64,000 bases of DNA. Source: Pholiota molesta. Taxonomy: Eukaryota > Basidiomycota > Agaricomycetes > Agaricales > Strophariaceae. Numbering within the stretch: the first letter of the stretch is position 1; each line of letters starts with the position of its first letter. Shown in pieces: positions 62,522-64,000 of the stretch. The position numbers and the translations under genes are program-made. Location of the stretch: assembly GCA_014925825.1 (NCBI GenBank), contig JACGCK010000122.1, forward strand, positions 1 to 64,000. The letters are read 5' to 3'. Below the pieces are notes generated by a model. It was not told the origin of the DNA. It did no database searches and worked only from the letters and a program-made list of their open reading frames with translations.

Positions 62522-64000
62522 ATGCTGTCCAGCACCAGACAGTTCAAGAAGAAGCTGAACGGATGGCTGAGCTACGCCTTTGCGAGGCAAGTCTCATCTC
62601 TGTCCAGTGTCAATGGCTCTCAGTCAAGCAACAAACCGTCTTACTGACTGTATGGCGTTGGTAGTGAAGTCTTTGTTATTGTTTCTCTGACCCTCTTCCT
62701 GCCAATATGCTTGGAGCAATTCGCAAGAGACAACGGTTACCTCCTCCCAGACAAAACCGAGCCGTGTTCTGCGCTTCAGAGCGCACCGACGAATGGCACT
62801 GCTCTAGATGAATCAAGATGTGTTGTGAAGATTGGATGGGCATGGATAGATAGCGCAAGCTTCAGGTGTGCCAAACTCTCGTCTCTCAAAAGAGTTCATT
62901 TAGTAACCTCGAGACGGCGTTAGTTTGTATATATATTCAATATCTGTTGCACTCCAAGCTATCACAGTAATATCCATGGGTGGCATTGCTGACCATCGTG
63001 CGTCTTGCTCTGAATCGCACTTTCCAATATCAGATTAACTCACGGAACTACAGCACCTCATCGTAAGAAACTGCTCCTCAGCTTCGCTGCCCTGGGCTCC
63101 ATAGCAGCAACCCTCTTTCTCATTCTACCCTCAAGTTCGCCAGTCTGGTACCTCTCTGCTCTCCTTGCAATGTTCTCCAATGTCGGTTTCGGCGCTTCTA
63201 TCGTCGCCATGAATGCGTACATTCCCTCCCTCGCCAGGGAAGCGCCGGAGGTGGTCAAAATACTGGATCAACTACAGGCTTTAGAAGATACTTCCATGGC
63301 AGATGTAGACAGTGATCCGTACATAAGCACAGAAAACCCAGCTGCGCCGTTACTTGCTAGCTCTGCTCCAGCTGACGTGGCCAAGAAACACGAATTGGAG
63401 GCAGAGTACCAGGCAGAACTCTCCCGTTCCACATCGCGTATATCTTCTCTTGGAATCGCTCTAGGATACGGAGCAGGTATCTGCCTCCTCATAGTCGCTT
63501 TGGTCCCTGTGACAAAGCTTCACGGGTCTACTTTCTCACTGCGTCTGGCCATTGGTCTGAGCGGACTCTGGTGGGCCGTCTTCACTATACCAGCTGCTCT
63601 CTGGTTGCCCAGTTCTCACCCTGTGTCGTTGGCCCCGACCGTCGAAACGCGGAAGTAAACACCGATAACAAGGCTTGGAATACCAGACGCGAGATCATCG
63701 CAGCTTGGATCAGACTTGGAAACATGCTTCGCTGGAGCGAGATCAAGAAACTAAGAAACACGTTCAAGTACCTCGCTGCTTGGTTCCTCCTTTCTGACGG
63801 TACATTATTCCAACTTAAATCGCCATACATACCCTAGTACTCAAATATATTCTAGGCTTTACTACAATCACATCAACCGCCATCCTCTTCGGCAAAACGA
63901 CACTGCACATGTCACCCTCAGCCCTCATCCTCATCGGCGTCCTCACGCCTACCTCGGGGATCGCAGGCTCCCTCCTCTGGCCTGTTCTCCAGCGCAGATT
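62522..64000 (+). CDS. ATG22: Vacuolar amino-acid effluxer ATG22 (3' end outside window)
   Basis: Exons 62522..62586, 62665..62865, 62924..62997, 63054..63622, 63673..63799 and 63856..>64000 join in frame. The opening KKKLNGWLSYAFASEVFVIV, CVVKIGWAWIDSASF, VALQAITVISMGGIADH and LRNTFKYLAAWFLLSDGFTT are the usual Atg22 blocks. The protein is a multi-pass (major-facilitator-like) vacuolar membrane protein that exports amino acids released by autophagy. Intron 1 has a GC donor (AG|GCAAGT at 62587). A charged loop of about 75 residues separates the early and middle membrane spans. The intron 4 borders (63623-63672) are my best guess. The last spans lie beyond the window. Confidence 0.92.

Overview
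This window reads as nuclear DNA of a filamentous basidiomycete, most likely an agaricomycete (mushroom-forming fungus). Genes are dense and cut by many short introns (about 45-90 nt) with ordinary GT/AG borders and a few GC/AG borders. Several protein families are typical of that group: DUF4419 proteins, secreted two-domain single-pass membrane proteins, TKL-like kinases with an extra helical N-terminus, APH-fold kinases and Ty3-like gag/protease relics. I built the exon models by hand from splice borders and reading-frame continuity, without transcripts or database searches.

Layout. 1-28 kb is a gene-rich block: a DUF4419 gene running off the left edge, an AlkB-type dioxygenase, a large serine-rich multi-pass membrane protein, a tandem pair of membrane proteins, DPH3, a second DUF4419 gene, a secreted phosphoglycerate-mutase-like protein that lacks its catalytic histidine, the long TPR protein TTC7/Ypp1, DPH2 divergent from it, and an unknown nuclear-looking protein. 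29-40 kb is repeat-rich: three arrays of a short palindromic unit built on ATCCAGTG/CACTGGAT, a nearly perfect inverted repeat of at least 1.3 kb per arm centred at about 31,691, and decayed gag/protease fragments with LTR-like repeats. 42-54 kb holds a kinase pseudogene broken by two DNA transposons. One is an 807-bp Tc1/mariner-type non-autonomous element with TA duplications. The other is an 8.77-kb element with 908-bp terminal inverted repeats that begin CACTG and a CAT target duplication, which fits the CACTA/EnSpm group. It carries a captured piece of a PRP43-type helicase gene and two inverted copies of another gene fragment. A degenerate copy of exon 1 of the membrane protein gene at 3.6-7.9 kb follows at about 54 kb. 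57-64 kb returns to genes: an apparently intact sister of the broken kinase, an APH-like kinase, TAF11, and ATG22 running off the right edge.

How they fit together. DPH2 and DPH3 both belong to the first step of diphthamide synthesis on elongation factor 2. TTC7/Ypp1 acts in plasma-membrane PI4-kinase recruitment, TAF11 in TFIID and ATG22 in vacuolar amino-acid efflux. These are housekeeping genes and I see no single pathway cluster. Two head-to-head pairs (TTC7/DPH2 and TAF11/ATG22) share short promoters. The most unusual content is the transposon biology: a gene-capturing CACTA-like element whose whole body is an imperfect palindrome, a recently active mariner-type element whose second copy ends exactly at a kinase start codon, and the palindromic satellite arrays around the long inverted repeat.
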